Positions 5,760 to 13,355 of a DNA stretch of 16,784 nt are shown here, piece after piece. Source of the DNA: Patescibacteria group bacterium UBA910 (GTDB taxonomy: Bacteria > Patescibacteriota > Minisyncoccia > Phycocordibacterales > DATDWN01); the NCBI GenBank assembly GCA_002294445.1, contig DBEI01000013.1:6058-22841 (forward strand), written 5' to 3'. The notes under the pieces were generated by a model. The model saw only the letters and a list, made by a program, of their open reading frames with translations, was not told the DNA's origin and ran no database searches. Position numbers and translations under genes: made by a program. Numbering within the stretch: position 1 is the first letter of the stretch; each line of letters starts with the position of its first letter.

Positions 5760-5766
5760 AATTTAA

Positions 5767-6681
5767 ATGGAAACTTCTGTTGTAAATTTAGATGAGATAG
5801 TTAACAAAATTGTTTTTCAAACTTTTGGTGTACATCCTATTAATATAGAGGAAATTAAAGGCAAAGGTAAAAATAATCGTGTATTTAAAATTGAGTTAGG
5901 TAATAAAGCTGTAATTCTTCGTATGAATAATACTGCAGAAGCTCTTGAATTGTATAAAAAAGAAAAATGGTGCGCTGAAGTGGCTGGAAAAACAAACGTT
6001 CCAACTCCTGCAATTCTCAATATTGGCAAACAAGATGAATATGCTTTTTCTTTTCAAGAGTTTATTGAGGGTATTCGTGGAACTGACAACCTAGATGAGC
6101 TTGGTAAAATATGGCTTACCTTAGGAAAATACGCCAATTTGATTAACCAAATACAAGCCCCAGATTTCTCTATTAACTACAAAGATACTATTAAAAACTT
6201 ATTTGCTGATGATTTCTTTATAGTCCGAAATATTTTCTCTAAAGAAGTCAGTAATAAAATCCAATCACGACTTGAAGAAACTTTGAAATGGGAATTCTCC
6301 CCAAAACTTTGTCATGGCAACTTACATCCCAACAATGTTATCGTTGACTCACAGGGTGTAATTCACTTAATAGATTGGGAAACTGCTACTGGAAACAAGA
6401 ACCCGCAAAGCGAATTGGCTGAAATATATACTTGGAAAACTGGAAAAGAAAATGTTGCATTGTTTCTTGAAGGATATGGATTAAACCAAGCTAATATAGA
6501 AATAATTATGCGGGATATACAAACTTTAGTCCTTTTGAGATTGACAGATGTAATTCGTAGAAAAATTATCAAAAATACTACCGACTCTTGGAAACAAGAT
6601 ACCTATATTCAAGAAACTGCAACACAATTAGCAAGTATTGATAACTACCAAGAAGATATTTTATTTACAAAAAACCTATAA
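5767..6681 (+). CDS. aminoglycoside phosphotransferase-fold kinase (APH family)
   Basis: The 304-residue protein has the APH/choline-kinase fold used to phosphorylate small molecules. Visible motifs are a glycine-containing nucleotide loop (KGKGKNNRVF, about 31-40), VILRM with lineage-typical substitution around the ATP-binding Lys, the Brenner motif HGNLHPNN (183-190) with LCHGN replacing the usual HGD, and the metal-binding LIDWE (201-205, D203). The catalytic Asp of HGD is replaced by Asn (N185), which may reduce or change activity. The natural substrate cannot be told from sequence, and a resistance role should not be assumed. It is transcribed alone between copy 3 of the structured element and a terminator. 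Confidence 0.85.
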   Translation: METSVVNLDEIVNKIVFQTFGVHPINIEEIKGKGKNNRVFKIELGNKAVILRMNNTAEALELYKKEKWCAEVAGKTNVPTPAILNIGKQDEYAFSFQEFIEGIRGTDNLDELGKIWLTLGKYANLINQIQAPDFSINYKDTIKNLFADDFFIVRNIFSKEVSNKIQSRLEETLKWEFSPKLCHGNLHPNNVIVDSQGVIHLIDWETATGNKNPQSELAEIYTWKTGKENVALFLEGYGLNQANIEIIMRDIQTLVLLRLTDVIRRKIIKNTTDSWKQDTYIQETATQLASIDNYQEDILFTKNL

Positions 6682-6724
6682 AATCTTTTTTACTTTAAAA
6701 TAGCTCACAACTCCAACACAGACT

Positions 6725-6748
6725 AAAAACACCCTTCGGGGTGTTTTT
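6725..6748. terminator. bidirectional TTCG-loop terminator
   Basis: A 10-bp stem AAAAACACCC/GGGTGTTTTT around TTCG, with A and T tracts on both sides. It separates the convergent kinase and HxlR genes. Confidence 0.85.
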
Positions 6749-6749
6749 A

Positions 6750-7031
6750 TTACACAAACTTCTCCATTGATTTCAAAATTGGTTTCAAGCTTAACCCCCG
6801 ATCGGTAATACTATATCCCCCTTCTTCTTGTTTAGAAATAATATTTTTTTCTTCCAAAGACTCTAGTTTACGAGTCAGTGTACGTGTGCTGATTCCTTCA
6901 AGGAGACGCTCCAACTCACAAAAGCGCAATGTCTTTTGCGTAATCATGTGATGAATAATGAGAATAGTCCATGTGTCAGATAGTAGCTCTGCAACACGAG
7001 TAATTGAACACTGTGGATGCTTTGCACTCAT
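6750..7031 (-). CDS. HxlR-family winged-helix transcriptional regulator
   Basis: The protein is 93 residues from the ATG at 7031. A GTG at 7046 would add five residues but overlaps the -10 box, so the ATG is preferred. The HxlR pattern is clear: an N-terminal Cys (C8) in HPQCSITRVAELLSDTWTILIIHHM, then LRFCELERLLEGISTRTLTRKLESLEEKNII (recognition helix and wing), then YSITDRGLSLKPILKSM. In this family the Cys often senses oxidants or electrophiles (as in YodB and HypR). It is divergent from yceI and shares a 33-bp palindrome with it, so it very probably represses both genes. Confidence 0.92.
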   Translation of the reverse strand: MSAKHPQCSITRVAELLSDTWTILIIHHMITQKTLRFCELERLLEGISTRTLTRKLESLEEKNIISKQEEGGYSITDRGLSLKPILKSMEKFV

Positions 7032-7037
7032 ACACGT

Positions 7038-7066
7038 ACTATACACGATTTAATACTCTTTGTAAC
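7038..7066 (-). promoter_or_regulatory. HxlR gene promoter, predicted leaderless
   Basis: On the minus strand GTTACA (7066-7061) and TATAGT (7043-7038) are spaced 17 nt apart. The -10 box ends 6 nt before the ATG at 7031. The -35 box is the outer arm of the palindrome, so a bound regulator would block RNA polymerase. Confidence 0.65.
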
Positions 7067-7093
7067 TTACTTTACATTGTAAAGTAAGTTACA
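7061..7093. promoter_or_regulatory. 33-bp perfect palindrome, putative HxlR operator
   Basis: Positions 7061-7076 and 7078-7093 are exact reverse complements around T7077. Each arm itself contains a smaller palindrome: GTAACTTAC at 7062-7070 and GTAAGTTAC at 7084-7092. The centre TTTACATTGTAAA is a third. The outermost hexamer of each arm is the -35 box of one of the two divergent promoters. This layout would allow several regulator dimers to bind side by side. Confidence 0.8.
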
Positions 7094-7117
7094 TATGCTG
7101 TATGTATTATTTATAGT
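7088..7117 (+). promoter_or_regulatory. yceI promoter
   Basis: GTTACA (7088-7093) and TATAGT (7112-7117) are spaced 18 nt apart. The -10 box ends 10 nt before the ATG at 7128. The -35 lies in the right arm of the palindrome. Confidence 0.65.
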
Positions 7118-7127
7118 ACATACACAT

Positions 7128-7661
7128 ATGCATACATGGAATATTGATACGGCTCACAGCGTTATCGGTTTTAAAGTAAAACACCTCAAAGTTTCAACTG
7201 TTCGAGGTTCATTTGGAGAATTTACCGGATCAGTAATGTCTCCTGACGACACATTTACACAATCACAAGTCACCTTCTCCGCTCAAACAAAGAGTATTTA
7301 CACAAACAATGAGATGCGTGACAACCACCTCCGATCTGCTGACTTTTTTGAATCAGAAAAATTCCCCACAATTTCTTTTACATCCACACAGGTAACACAA
7401 ATTGATGAAAATAATTTTACACTTACCGGTGATTTAACAATCAAAGGTATTTCTAAATCAGTTGCATTATCTGTTGTATTTGATGGCGTTGGTTACGACA
7501 CAAAAGGCCAGCGAGTGGCAGGTTTTGATCTTACAGGAAGGATAAATCGAAAAGATTTTGGGCTCACATGGAATGTTGCACTTGAAACAGGAGGTGTCAT
7601 GGTAAGTGATGAAGTTGATATCGATATCCACATTGAAGCCATTGAAGAAAAAGCATCATAA
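7128..7661 (+). CDS. yceI: YceI-family lipocalin-like protein
   Basis: The protein is 177 residues from the ATG at 7128. An upstream ATG at 7095 lies inside the promoter, so it is not used. The start MHTWNIDTAHSVIGFKVKHLKVSTVRGSFGEFTG is the YceI signature. Later motifs are MRDNHLRSADFFESEKFPTISFTST, LTIKGISKSVAL and GRINRKDFGLTWN. YceI proteins form an extended eight-stranded lipocalin barrel that binds isoprenoid or amide-type lipids. No signal peptide is present, so this copy is cytoplasmic. Pairing with an HxlR regulator suggests induction by a stress or small-molecule signal. A strong terminator follows. Confidence 0.95.
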   Translation: MHTWNIDTAHSVIGFKVKHLKVSTVRGSFGEFTGSVMSPDDTFTQSQVTFSAQTKSIYTNNEMRDNHLRSADFFESEKFPTISFTSTQVTQIDENNFTLTGDLTIKGISKSVALSVVFDGVGYDTKGQRVAGFDLTGRINRKDFGLTWNVALETGGVMVSDEVDIDIHIEAIEEKAS

Positions 7662-7698
7662 TACAAAAACCCCGAGAGTATTCTCGGGGTTTTTGTAT
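7661..7698. terminator. 17-bp stem terminator after yceI
   Basis: Positions 7661-7677 and 7682-7698 pair perfectly around GTAT, with core CCCCGAGA/TCTCGGGG followed by TTTTT. It begins inside the yceI stop codon. Confidence 0.9.
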
Positions 7699-7780
7699 AT
7701 TTAAACAAAAATACACTCGGTTGTTGAGATATTAACATCTTGGGATCGACCCTAAATAGACACTCAAGGATTATCCTGTG

Positions 7781-7789
7781 TGATATTAT
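7781..7789 (+). promoter_or_regulatory. extended -10 promoter, predicted leaderless
   Basis: TGATATTAT is an extended -10 (TGN plus TATTAT). It ends 8 nt before the ATG at 7798. No clear -35 is needed for such promoters. Confidence 0.5.
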
Positions 7790-7797
7790 TATATTAT

Positions 7798-9468
7798 ATG
7801 CAAGAAAAACCAAAATTCTTTTCTGATTTTTCCAAAGAAAATTTTTCTGAAGAAAGAGACGCTTTAGCACGAAAGATTAGAGAAACCAGAAAAGAAGTAG
7901 CTGAAGCAAGAGTTTATCAACAAGAAATGTCTGATGTTAATGAAAAAATAAGTATTGAAGCGCGTGAAAAAGTGGCAGAGCTAGACCAAACAAGGGAAAC
8001 CTTAGAAAAACTATCTCAAACTCTACCGAGTAGAATTTATAATTTTTTCAAATTAAAATCACTACGATCAGAACTCATGGAAGGGAAAAAAACTTATGAC
8101 GAACTCCTTACAGAACAAATGGAGTCGGAGTCCGGTATATACTCAGCAAAAAGCAACATTGAATCAAATGAGCGCGACATACGCAACGCTTTGGATATGT
8201 TTTACGAACAACAGAAAATCGAATGGAGAAAAGCAGGGTTTAATAAAGAACTGGCAAAAAAATATTTTACAGAGGAATATCTTTCATCTTTGAATACCCA
8301 AGAATTATCTCTGCTCATGAGTAGATTTCCAAGTGACATGGTTACCCATGTTACCAGACAAGGCATTAGAGACCATGGCGGGATGATGGAACACCAAACT
8401 GGAAAAAATGAAATTCATAGAGGTTTTGAGGGGTTACTGCATGATGGCAATCTTCGTTCATCACTTGGACTTGCCCTTGCTGAAGGTGTAAAAAAAGAAA
8501 CTATTGCTCAGATATTAAAACTTGACAGATTTAATACAAAAAAAGAAGCGGAAATGTACTTAAGAAGTTTTGATAATGACAGAGAAACCCCAACAACTCC
8601 TGATTATGCGGACAGAACAGCTATTCATGTGGCAGCAGAAACTGTAGCGGACTCATTTTACGGTGCAGAAACTGGCAATGAAATCTTTATCGCTTACCCA
8701 TCGTTACACGTCGCCTCACAATACTTCTTTAAAGGATCATTAAATGATGAAGTTGGACCGGGAAACTATAATGACCAGTGGATTTGGGCAAATGAAGAAA
8801 GGGGCATGAGTATAGATGCTGGAGTTATATTTATTCCAAAAGAAGCAAGAGTAAATAAGGTTACCGGATCTCGTTATGAACTTGATCCTGATTCAAAACC
8901 AATAGTAAACGAGTCACTTATCACGGCAATAGAAGAGATTAAAATCGATGATGGTTTTCAGAAACTCACTAAAGAATATTTTTCTATTTTGAAAAATATT
9001 AACTCTGAAACAAGAGAAAAGATGTTAGAGATAAAAAATTATCTGAGAAGTAAAAATCCTATTTTCACTGAAGATTTACTAAGTAAAATCTGTAATGAGA
9101 CCATTATATACCAAATAAGTAATCAGCTTTACAATACTGAGGACACTTTAAAACAATTAGGTAAATATTTTGTTGAAACATCAGATCCTATAAGTTCACA
9201 GGAATACTGGGAAAATTATTTTGCTCAAGGTAAAGTAAAACGCCCATCTAAAATTGTTTATTACGAAGGAGAAAACCCAAGTTTAGCTTTAAAAAAATGG
9301 AAAACAGAAAACAGTCTCAACAAAAACTCTCCGACTGGAGACATGGGTTTTACGGAAAATCGTATTAATTCTGATTCAACTGAAGCACGTCATGGTCTAG
9401 ATCGATTCACAAGTATTGCACAAGAAATTATTGACGAGTACTTCGAACACAAAACCGATCAACATTAA
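7798..9468 (+). CDS. large uncharacterised protein with N-terminal coiled coil
   Basis: The protein is 556 residues from the ATG at 7798. A GTG at 7780 lies inside the promoter. I do not recognise a named family, although the middle part resembles proteins I associate with Parcubacteria. Residues about 15-130 are charged and coiled-coil-like (RKIRETRKEVAEARVYQQ). The middle (about 190-360) looks like an enzyme-type domain with conserved-looking blocks: THVTRQGIRDHGG, EIHRGFEGLLHDGNLRSSLG, NEIFIAYPSLHVASQYFF, NDQWIWANEERGMSIDAG and VFIPKEARVNKVTGSRYELD. The H-T...GFEGLLHDGNLRS arrangement recalls ADP-ribosyltransferase-like folds, but the resemblance is weak. There is no signal peptide or membrane span. 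Codon use is unremarkable. The stop lies 6 nt from the convergent phosphoesterase gene, with no terminator between. Confidence 0.85.
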   Translation: MQEKPKFFSDFSKENFSEERDALARKIRETRKEVAEARVYQQEMSDVNEKISIEAREKVAELDQTRETLEKLSQTLPSRIYNFFKLKSLRSELMEGKKTYDELLTEQMESESGIYSAKSNIESNERDIRNALDMFYEQQKIEWRKAGFNKELAKKYFTEEYLSSLNTQELSLLMSRFPSDMVTHVTRQGIRDHGGMMEHQTGKNEIHRGFEGLLHDGNLRSSLGLALAEGVKKETIAQILKLDRFNTKKEAEMYLRSFDNDRETPTTPDYADRTAIHVAAETVADSFYGAETGNEIFIAYPSLHVASQYFFKGSLNDEVGPGNYNDQWIWANEERGMSIDAGVIFIPKEARVNKVTGSRYELDPDSKPIVNESLITAIEEIKIDDGFQKLTKEYFSILKNINSETREKMLEIKNYLRSKNPIFTEDLLSKICNETIIYQISNQLYNTEDTLKQLGKYFVETSDPISSQEYWENYFAQGKVKRPSKIVYYEGENPSLALKKWKTENSLNKNSPTGDMGFTENRINSDSTEARHGLDRFTSIAQEIIDEYFEHKTDQH

Positions 9469-9474
9469 AGTTGT

Positions 9475-10569
9475 TTACCTAAACGTAATCACTACCACCT
9501 CCCCTGTATTGAACGTCCTCATGCGTGGACCAAATGTACCAACACCACTCGTAGTCACGCTCTGAAACAACCCGTCTTTTACCAAACCATACCAATACTG
9601 ACCATACACTCGTTGTGATATATATTTCCCAGGCCACGCTTGCCCTCCATGAGTATGACCTGATACATTCAAAAAGACTCCTGCGTCTTTCATTACACTC
9701 TGAAACCCAGGTTCATGATTGATCACTATAGCTGGTGTGGTTGTACTAATTCCCTTTTCTTTTAGCAGTAGGGCAACCTCATCATTATTTTTTAAACTCC
9801 TATAATTAAGACCAAAAAGAGGCACGCCAAATATGTTGGTTTTTTCGTCTATAAGTACCGTCATACCCGCACGTTTTGCGCTTGCAACAAATTCGGTAAA
9901 TGGACCATACTCTTCATGGTTACCCGGTGTAAAAAATACAGGCACAGTATCAGTGAGTATTTTAAATTCTTTCTCAACTCCAGACTTATCAAAATCAGCA
10001 CCATCAAAAAGATCTCCCGCAAACAATACAGCATCGGGATTTACTTCAATGATTTTCTTCACTACATATCGAGCAAACATTTCCTGATTTACCGGACCAA
10101 AATGAGTATCAGCCACCAATGCAAATCTCTTGCCTTTCAACTCTGTATATTGTGTTGGAGTCTCCACCTCATAACTAACCACACGAACAGAAAAAGCTTG
10201 CATGATACCAATCACACCAACAACAGAAGCGATTACATACAAAGTGAATGATATCTTTACAAGTGGAATGGAGAAAAATTGAGACAATAAAAACAATCCA
10301 CAAATAGCAATTGATGCAAAAAACCAATACATAAATATACCTCCAATATATGAACTTACCACATAAAATATCTGTGAAAATATATTTGGAGTGTATCTAA
10401 ACCACACATTTGCCAAGAGAAACAATATTGGTGTCGCAAGCGCTATACTAATAATGATACGCTTCACAAACAACGTAGCTCCAAGACCTACAATTGCACC
10501 GAGTGCAGTAAAACCAGCAATCCCACACAATGCAAATATAAAAACCCCAAAGAAAAGTAATTGTTCCAT
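9475..10569 (-). CDS. membrane-anchored metallophosphoesterase (YkuE/YaeI-like)
   Basis: The protein is 364 residues from the ATG at 10569. A GTG at 10602 would lie in the promoter. Residues 1-125 contain about four or five membrane spans. A complete calcineurin-like phosphoesterase domain follows: D154-T-H156, GDLFD (185-189), GNHE (216-219), INHEPG around H285, and GHTHGGQ (304-310). These residues bind two metal ions. Family members hydrolyse phosphoesters, often of lipids or UDP-lipid intermediates at the membrane; the substrate here is not known. It is divergent from the small membrane protein gene at 10635, with a shared inverted repeat between them. Confidence 0.92.
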   Translation of the reverse strand: MEQLLFFGVFIFALCGIAGFTALGAIVGLGATLFVKRIIISIALATPILFLLANVWFRYTPNIFSQIFYVVSSYIGGIFMYWFFASIAICGLFLLSQFFSIPLVKISFTLYVIASVVGVIGIMQAFSVRVVSYEVETPTQYTELKGKRFALVADTHFGPVNQEMFARYVVKKIIEVNPDAVLFAGDLFDGADFDKSGVEKEFKILTDTVPVFFTPGNHEEYGPFTEFVASAKRAGMTVLIDEKTNIFGVPLFGLNYRSLKNNDEVALLLKEKGISTTTPAIVINHEPGFQSVMKDAGVFLNVSGHTHGGQAWPGKYISQRVYGQYWYGLVKDGLFQSVTTSGVGTFGPRMRTFNTGEVVVITFR

Positions 10570-10577
10570 ATATATGT

Positions 10578-10606
10578 ATACTACGGCAGTTTTCCTGTTC
10601 ACACAA
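10578..10606 (-). promoter_or_regulatory. metallophosphoesterase promoter, predicted leaderless
   Basis: On the minus strand TTGTGT (10606-10601) and TAGTAT (10583-10578) are spaced 17 nt apart. The -10 box ends 8 nt before the ATG at 10569. Confidence 0.45.
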
Positions 10607-10621
10607 TAAAATAATATTGTG
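10602..10621. promoter_or_regulatory. inverted repeat between divergent promoters, possible operator
   Basis: CACAATA and TATTGTG pair across 6 nt. The repeat overlaps the phosphoesterase -35 and abuts the extended -10 of the gene at 10635, a position where a bound protein could affect both genes. Confidence 0.35.
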
Positions 10622-10628
10622 ATACTAT
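10620..10628 (+). promoter_or_regulatory. extended -10 promoter, predicted leaderless
   Basis: TGATACTAT (TGN plus TACTAT) ends 6 nt before the ATG at 10635. It is the same arrangement as at 7781-7789. Confidence 0.5.
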
Positions 10629-10634
10629 GTACAT

Positions 10635-11087
10635 ATGAATATTTCTTGGAAAGCTCCTGAGCATATACACACAGAAAAAAGTGCCGACTGGTACTGGATT
10701 GTTGGTATCATATCAATCACCTGCGCTATTATATCAGTACTTTTAAGCAATATTATTTTTGCTGTATTGATTATCGTTGGAGTGTTTACTCTTACACTCT
10801 ACAGCTCAAAAAAACCTGCAATTGTACATATTGAGCTTATGCCTATGGGAATCAAAGTGCATGACTTACTCTATCTGTATACAAACTTAGAATCATTTTG
10901 GATAGAAGAGCACGAACTTGTTCCTCGTATACTTTTCAAGACTACAAAAAAAGTAGCCCCTCATGTGATCGTGCTTCTCGGTGATGCAAACCCAGATGAA
11001 ATACGTGACGAACTCCTTCTACATCTTCCTGAAATAAAACAATCTGAACCATTTTTGGAGAAACTACTTATCTATTTTGGATTTTAA
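10635..11087 (+). CDS. small two-span membrane protein
   Basis: The 150-residue protein opens with MNISWKAPEHIHTEKSADWYWIVG, then two closely spaced membrane spans (about residues 20-57), then a 90-residue cytoplasmic alpha/beta part (HIELMPMGIKVHDLLYLYTNLESFWI and PHVIVLLGDANPDEIRDELLLHLPE). The general plan resembles small PH-like membrane proteins that I associate with candidate-phyla genomes, but I cannot name a function. It is transcribed alone, divergent from the phosphoesterase. A gene-poor stretch follows. Confidence 0.85.
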   Translation: MNISWKAPEHIHTEKSADWYWIVGIISITCAIISVLLSNIIFAVLIIVGVFTLTLYSSKKPAIVHIELMPMGIKVHDLLYLYTNLESFWIEEHELVPRILFKTTKKVAPHVIVLLGDANPDEIRDELLLHLPEIKQSEPFLEKLLIYFGF

Positions 11088-11200
11088 AGACTGAATTTGT
11101 GCTCTCGGTGTGTCTAGAATGGAACACTTTGGAAAGCATGATTTTACAATGGGAGTCTGTGTTTAAGCTTGCGAATATTCAACTGTCAGAGACTGTATAA

Positions 11201-11542
11201 GCCTTTGTCCTACTAGAGAAAATTACTTTTTACCCTTTCTTTCCTTACTACGGAAACTTGATCAAAATCAAAAACCAAACCGAGTTTTCAAAGAAATATT
11301 ATGCTGAAATGTCTACACTCACAAACTGGAATAACCTGATACAGAAAGACGCAAACATAAGTGAAATATCTAAATGAGGACACAATCTCACTAAAAATGT
11401 TTTGTTAGCACTTTGTAGACGAGCAATACAAACTGGCGATCCAGGTAGTATATCCCTCTGGCTTCAAGTGGTGGCGGGGTGGAGTCCAAGAGGAAAAACC
11501 CCTAAAAGATCACGCATAACTGCAAAAGTTGTTGTGTCTTAG
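11201..11542 (+). pseudogene. decayed HTH protein (terminase small subunit-like), in-frame TGA
   Basis: Reading from 11201 gives one open frame interrupted only by a TGA at 11375-11377 and ended by TAG at 11540. Before the TGA it reads KNQTEFSKKYYAEMSTLTNWN then LIQKDANISEISK. After it comes GHNLTKNVLLALCRRAIQTG then DPGSISLWLQVVAGWSPRGK. The first block resembles an HTH helix pair and the second resembles the helical tail of phBC6A51/terminase-small-subunit-like proteins, where a Trp (TGG) at the TGA position would be natural. No good start codon or promoter is visible, and the rest of 11088-11632 contains nothing coding, so I read this as a decaying gene. A working gene with recoding is much less likely. 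Confidence 0.45.
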
Positions 11543-11574
11543 TTTGTAATTTAGTCACAGTTATTGTAGGGTAA

Positions 11575-11580
11575 TATAGT
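11575..11580 (+). promoter_or_regulatory. -10 box with a real 5' leader upstream of the IPT protein
   Basis: TATAGT lies 52 nt before the ATG at 11633 and leaves a leader of about 45 nt. A TAAAAT closer to the ATG is an alternative. This gene does not show the 6-10 nt spacing seen at most other starts in the window. Confidence 0.3.
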
Positions 11581-11632
11581 TAAATAGGGGTGGTGAGTCG
11601 GTCGTGTATTTTTATTAAAATTAATCAAATTT

Positions 11633-13003
11633 ATGAATAAATATATTATCTCAAGTATTATAGCTTTATCGTTTATAATACCTGCTGTTTCTTTAGCACA
11701 ATCGGCAGATGTAGACACTTCAGGTGATACTACATGTGCAATAATTTCTATTAATCTTCGCTATAGTTCTAGGGATGCTTCTACTGGTGGTGCAGTATCG
11801 GTACTCCAAGACTTTCTAAATTCTCATGGTTATTTGAGCATACAACCAACTGGTTTTTTTGGTTCAATGACTAGATCAGCGGTGATAGCATTTCAAAATG
11901 CCAATGGTATTTCTGCTACTCCCCCAGGTTTTGTTGGTTCGTTAACTAGAGCAAAGATACAGGCAATCGATTGTAATGGTAGTGCAACCTCAGTAACTAA
12001 TCCTGTTACAAATCCAGTTCAATCAGTCAATACAACACCGATAATCACTCCCGCACCAACCATAACACCAACAGTAGTTCCTACGGTACCTACTTCACCA
12101 CAAAATCTCCCTTTGAGTATTAACTACTTGAGTCAATCAAGTGCTTCAGGCGGAGAAACCATTACTGTTTATGGACAAAATTTTACAGCAGACTCTGTAG
12201 TTAATTTTCGCCAGAATGGCAATGTTACAGGTACTCTAAACGGAAAAAATATTCAGTCTGTCTCATCTAAACAACTCATTTTTACATTTGATAAAATACT
12301 CGCTTCAAATTCCACTCTTGGTACCTACCAGTTAACAGTATCCAACTCAAATTCTAGAAGTAATGCGGTTAATTTTACGATTACTAATACACCACCCACC
12401 ATTACGTCTATAAGTGCAAATTCGGGACAAGCTAACGACATCATTACGATTTATGGAACAGGGTTTATGAATAAAGTTGTTCCAAGTGTAGTCGAGTTTC
12501 TTCAGAATGGACAAATTATGGGTACCACAAACCCTACAGCAAAAAATCCAAATGCCATTTCTTCTGATGGTACCCAATTACAATTTGTAGTTGATCCTAT
12601 ATTTGTTGCTAACGGAGGTGTGGGTACTTACCAAATTCGTGTGTCAAACAACAGTACTGGTAATGGAGTTAGTAACACTGTTCCATTTACTATCAATGTA
12701 CCAGCTCCCCACATCAGTTCTATAAGTCAAAGTTCCGGCGGAGCAGGCAGTACCATCACTATTTATGGAACCAATCTTGCAAATAAAAATGGTGATACTC
12801 AAATTGATTTTCTCCAGGATGGACGAGATGCAGGTGGAACACTGGCTTCCTACATACAGTCTGACGGTACACAATTACAATTCCGTCTCGACACTATTCT
12901 TGTTGGTATGTTGAGTGGTGGCATTAATCAAATCCGTGTATCCATGGGAATACTGCCTACTTCAGTAAAAAGTAATGCGGTCAGTTTTAGTGTGAACCAT
13001 TAG
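11633..13003 (+). CDS. secreted peptidoglycan-binding protein with three IPT/TIG domains
   Basis: The 456-residue protein begins with a signal peptide (about 1-22, hydrophobic IISSIIALSFIIPAV, likely cut after SLA). Residues 36-114 form a peptidoglycan-binding type 1 domain (INLRYSSRD, VLQDFLNSHGYL, TGFFGSMTRSAVIAFQ, GFVGSLTRAKI) bracketed by C35 and C114, which may form a disulfide. A Thr/Pro/Val-rich linker (about 117-158) leads to three Ig-like IPT/TIG repeats (about 161-252, 253-355, 356-456). Each has a GGETITVYGQNF-type start and a TYQLTVSN-type end. It is probably anchored to the cell wall and displayed for adhesion. It is transcribed alone and ends at a bidirectional terminator. Confidence 0.92.
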   Translation: MNKYIISSIIALSFIIPAVSLAQSADVDTSGDTTCAIISINLRYSSRDASTGGAVSVLQDFLNSHGYLSIQPTGFFGSMTRSAVIAFQNANGISATPPGFVGSLTRAKIQAIDCNGSATSVTNPVTNPVQSVNTTPIITPAPTITPTVVPTVPTSPQNLPLSINYLSQSSASGGETITVYGQNFTADSVVNFRQNGNVTGTLNGKNIQSVSSKQLIFTFDKILASNSTLGTYQLTVSNSNSRSNAVNFTITNTPPTITSISANSGQANDIITIYGTGFMNKVVPSVVEFLQNGQIMGTTNPTAKNPNAISSDGTQLQFVVDPIFVANGGVGTYQIRVSNNSTGNGVSNTVPFTINVPAPHISSISQSSGGAGSTITIYGTNLANKNGDTQIDFLQDGRDAGGTLASYIQSDGTQLQFRLDTILVGMLSGGINQIRVSMGILPTSVKSNAVSFSVNH

Positions 13004-13025
13004 AAATTCTAGAAATAAGTATTCT

Positions 13026-13063
13026 GTAAAAAAGCTTCATCTCAAAAATTGAAGCTTTTTTAC
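13026..13063. terminator. bidirectional terminator
   Basis: A 14-bp perfect stem GTAAAAAAGCTTCA/TGAAGCTTTTTTAC around a 10-nt loop. It serves the IPT protein gene on the plus strand. It also overlaps the last codons of the minus-strand gene ending at 13037. Confidence 0.8.
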
Positions 13064-13291
13064 TACCTCTACATCACACCCATATCTTGCAAGGATTTCT
13101 CTTAAAGTTTTTTCATATTCAGTCGCTACTAAATGCACTCGGTCAACACTTGAAAAATGTTTTCTTTCCAACTCGGTATCTTCAAATTTCGACTCTTTTG
13201 TGTGTGCATCCAATAATTTATCTAACAAATTTATAACCCTTTCTTTATGAGAAATTTCTTGTGGTATTTCTTCAACGGTTAACTTTTCCAT
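13037..13291 (-). CDS. small uncharacterised helical protein
   Basis: The protein is 84 residues from the ATG at 13291. The longer frame to 13318 would need a TTG start. The sequence is charged and helical (EEIPQEISHKERVINLLDKLL, VHLVATEYEKTLREILARYG), with no membrane span. I do not recognise it. TATTCT lies 6 nt before the ATG (13303-13298), with TTGGAG 17 nt further upstream, which supports this start and an independent leaderless transcript. It lies downstream of tRNA-Arg(GCG) on the same strand. The terminator stem overlaps its last five codons. Confidence 0.65.
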   Translation of the reverse strand: MEKLTVEEIPQEISHKERVINLLDKLLDAHTKESKFEDTELERKHFSSVDRVHLVATEYEKTLREILARYGCDVEVVKKLQFLR

Positions 13292-13355
13292 ATCGTAAGA
13301 ATATCTCAAATTATTCAAAACTCCAAAGACTTTAAGAACGAGAAATCTGACTTAG

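Noticed and set aside
5767..6681. Antibiotic resistance gene
   Set aside because: APH-fold kinases act on many small molecules, and nothing here points to an antibiotic. The catalytic Asp of HGD is also replaced.
11099..11108. GTGCTCTCGG, identical to the 3' end region of tRNA-Arg(GCG) at 13355-13364, as a possible attachment site
   Set aside because: Only 10 nt match and nothing around it continues the similarity. No integrase is present. Chance cannot be excluded.
11309..11542. Use of TGA as an amino-acid codon (as in Gracilibacteria and SR1)
   Set aside because: TGA is the normal stop for ruvX and pilN, both in ATGA overlaps, and for the gene ending at 13037. One interrupted frame is better read as a pseudogene.
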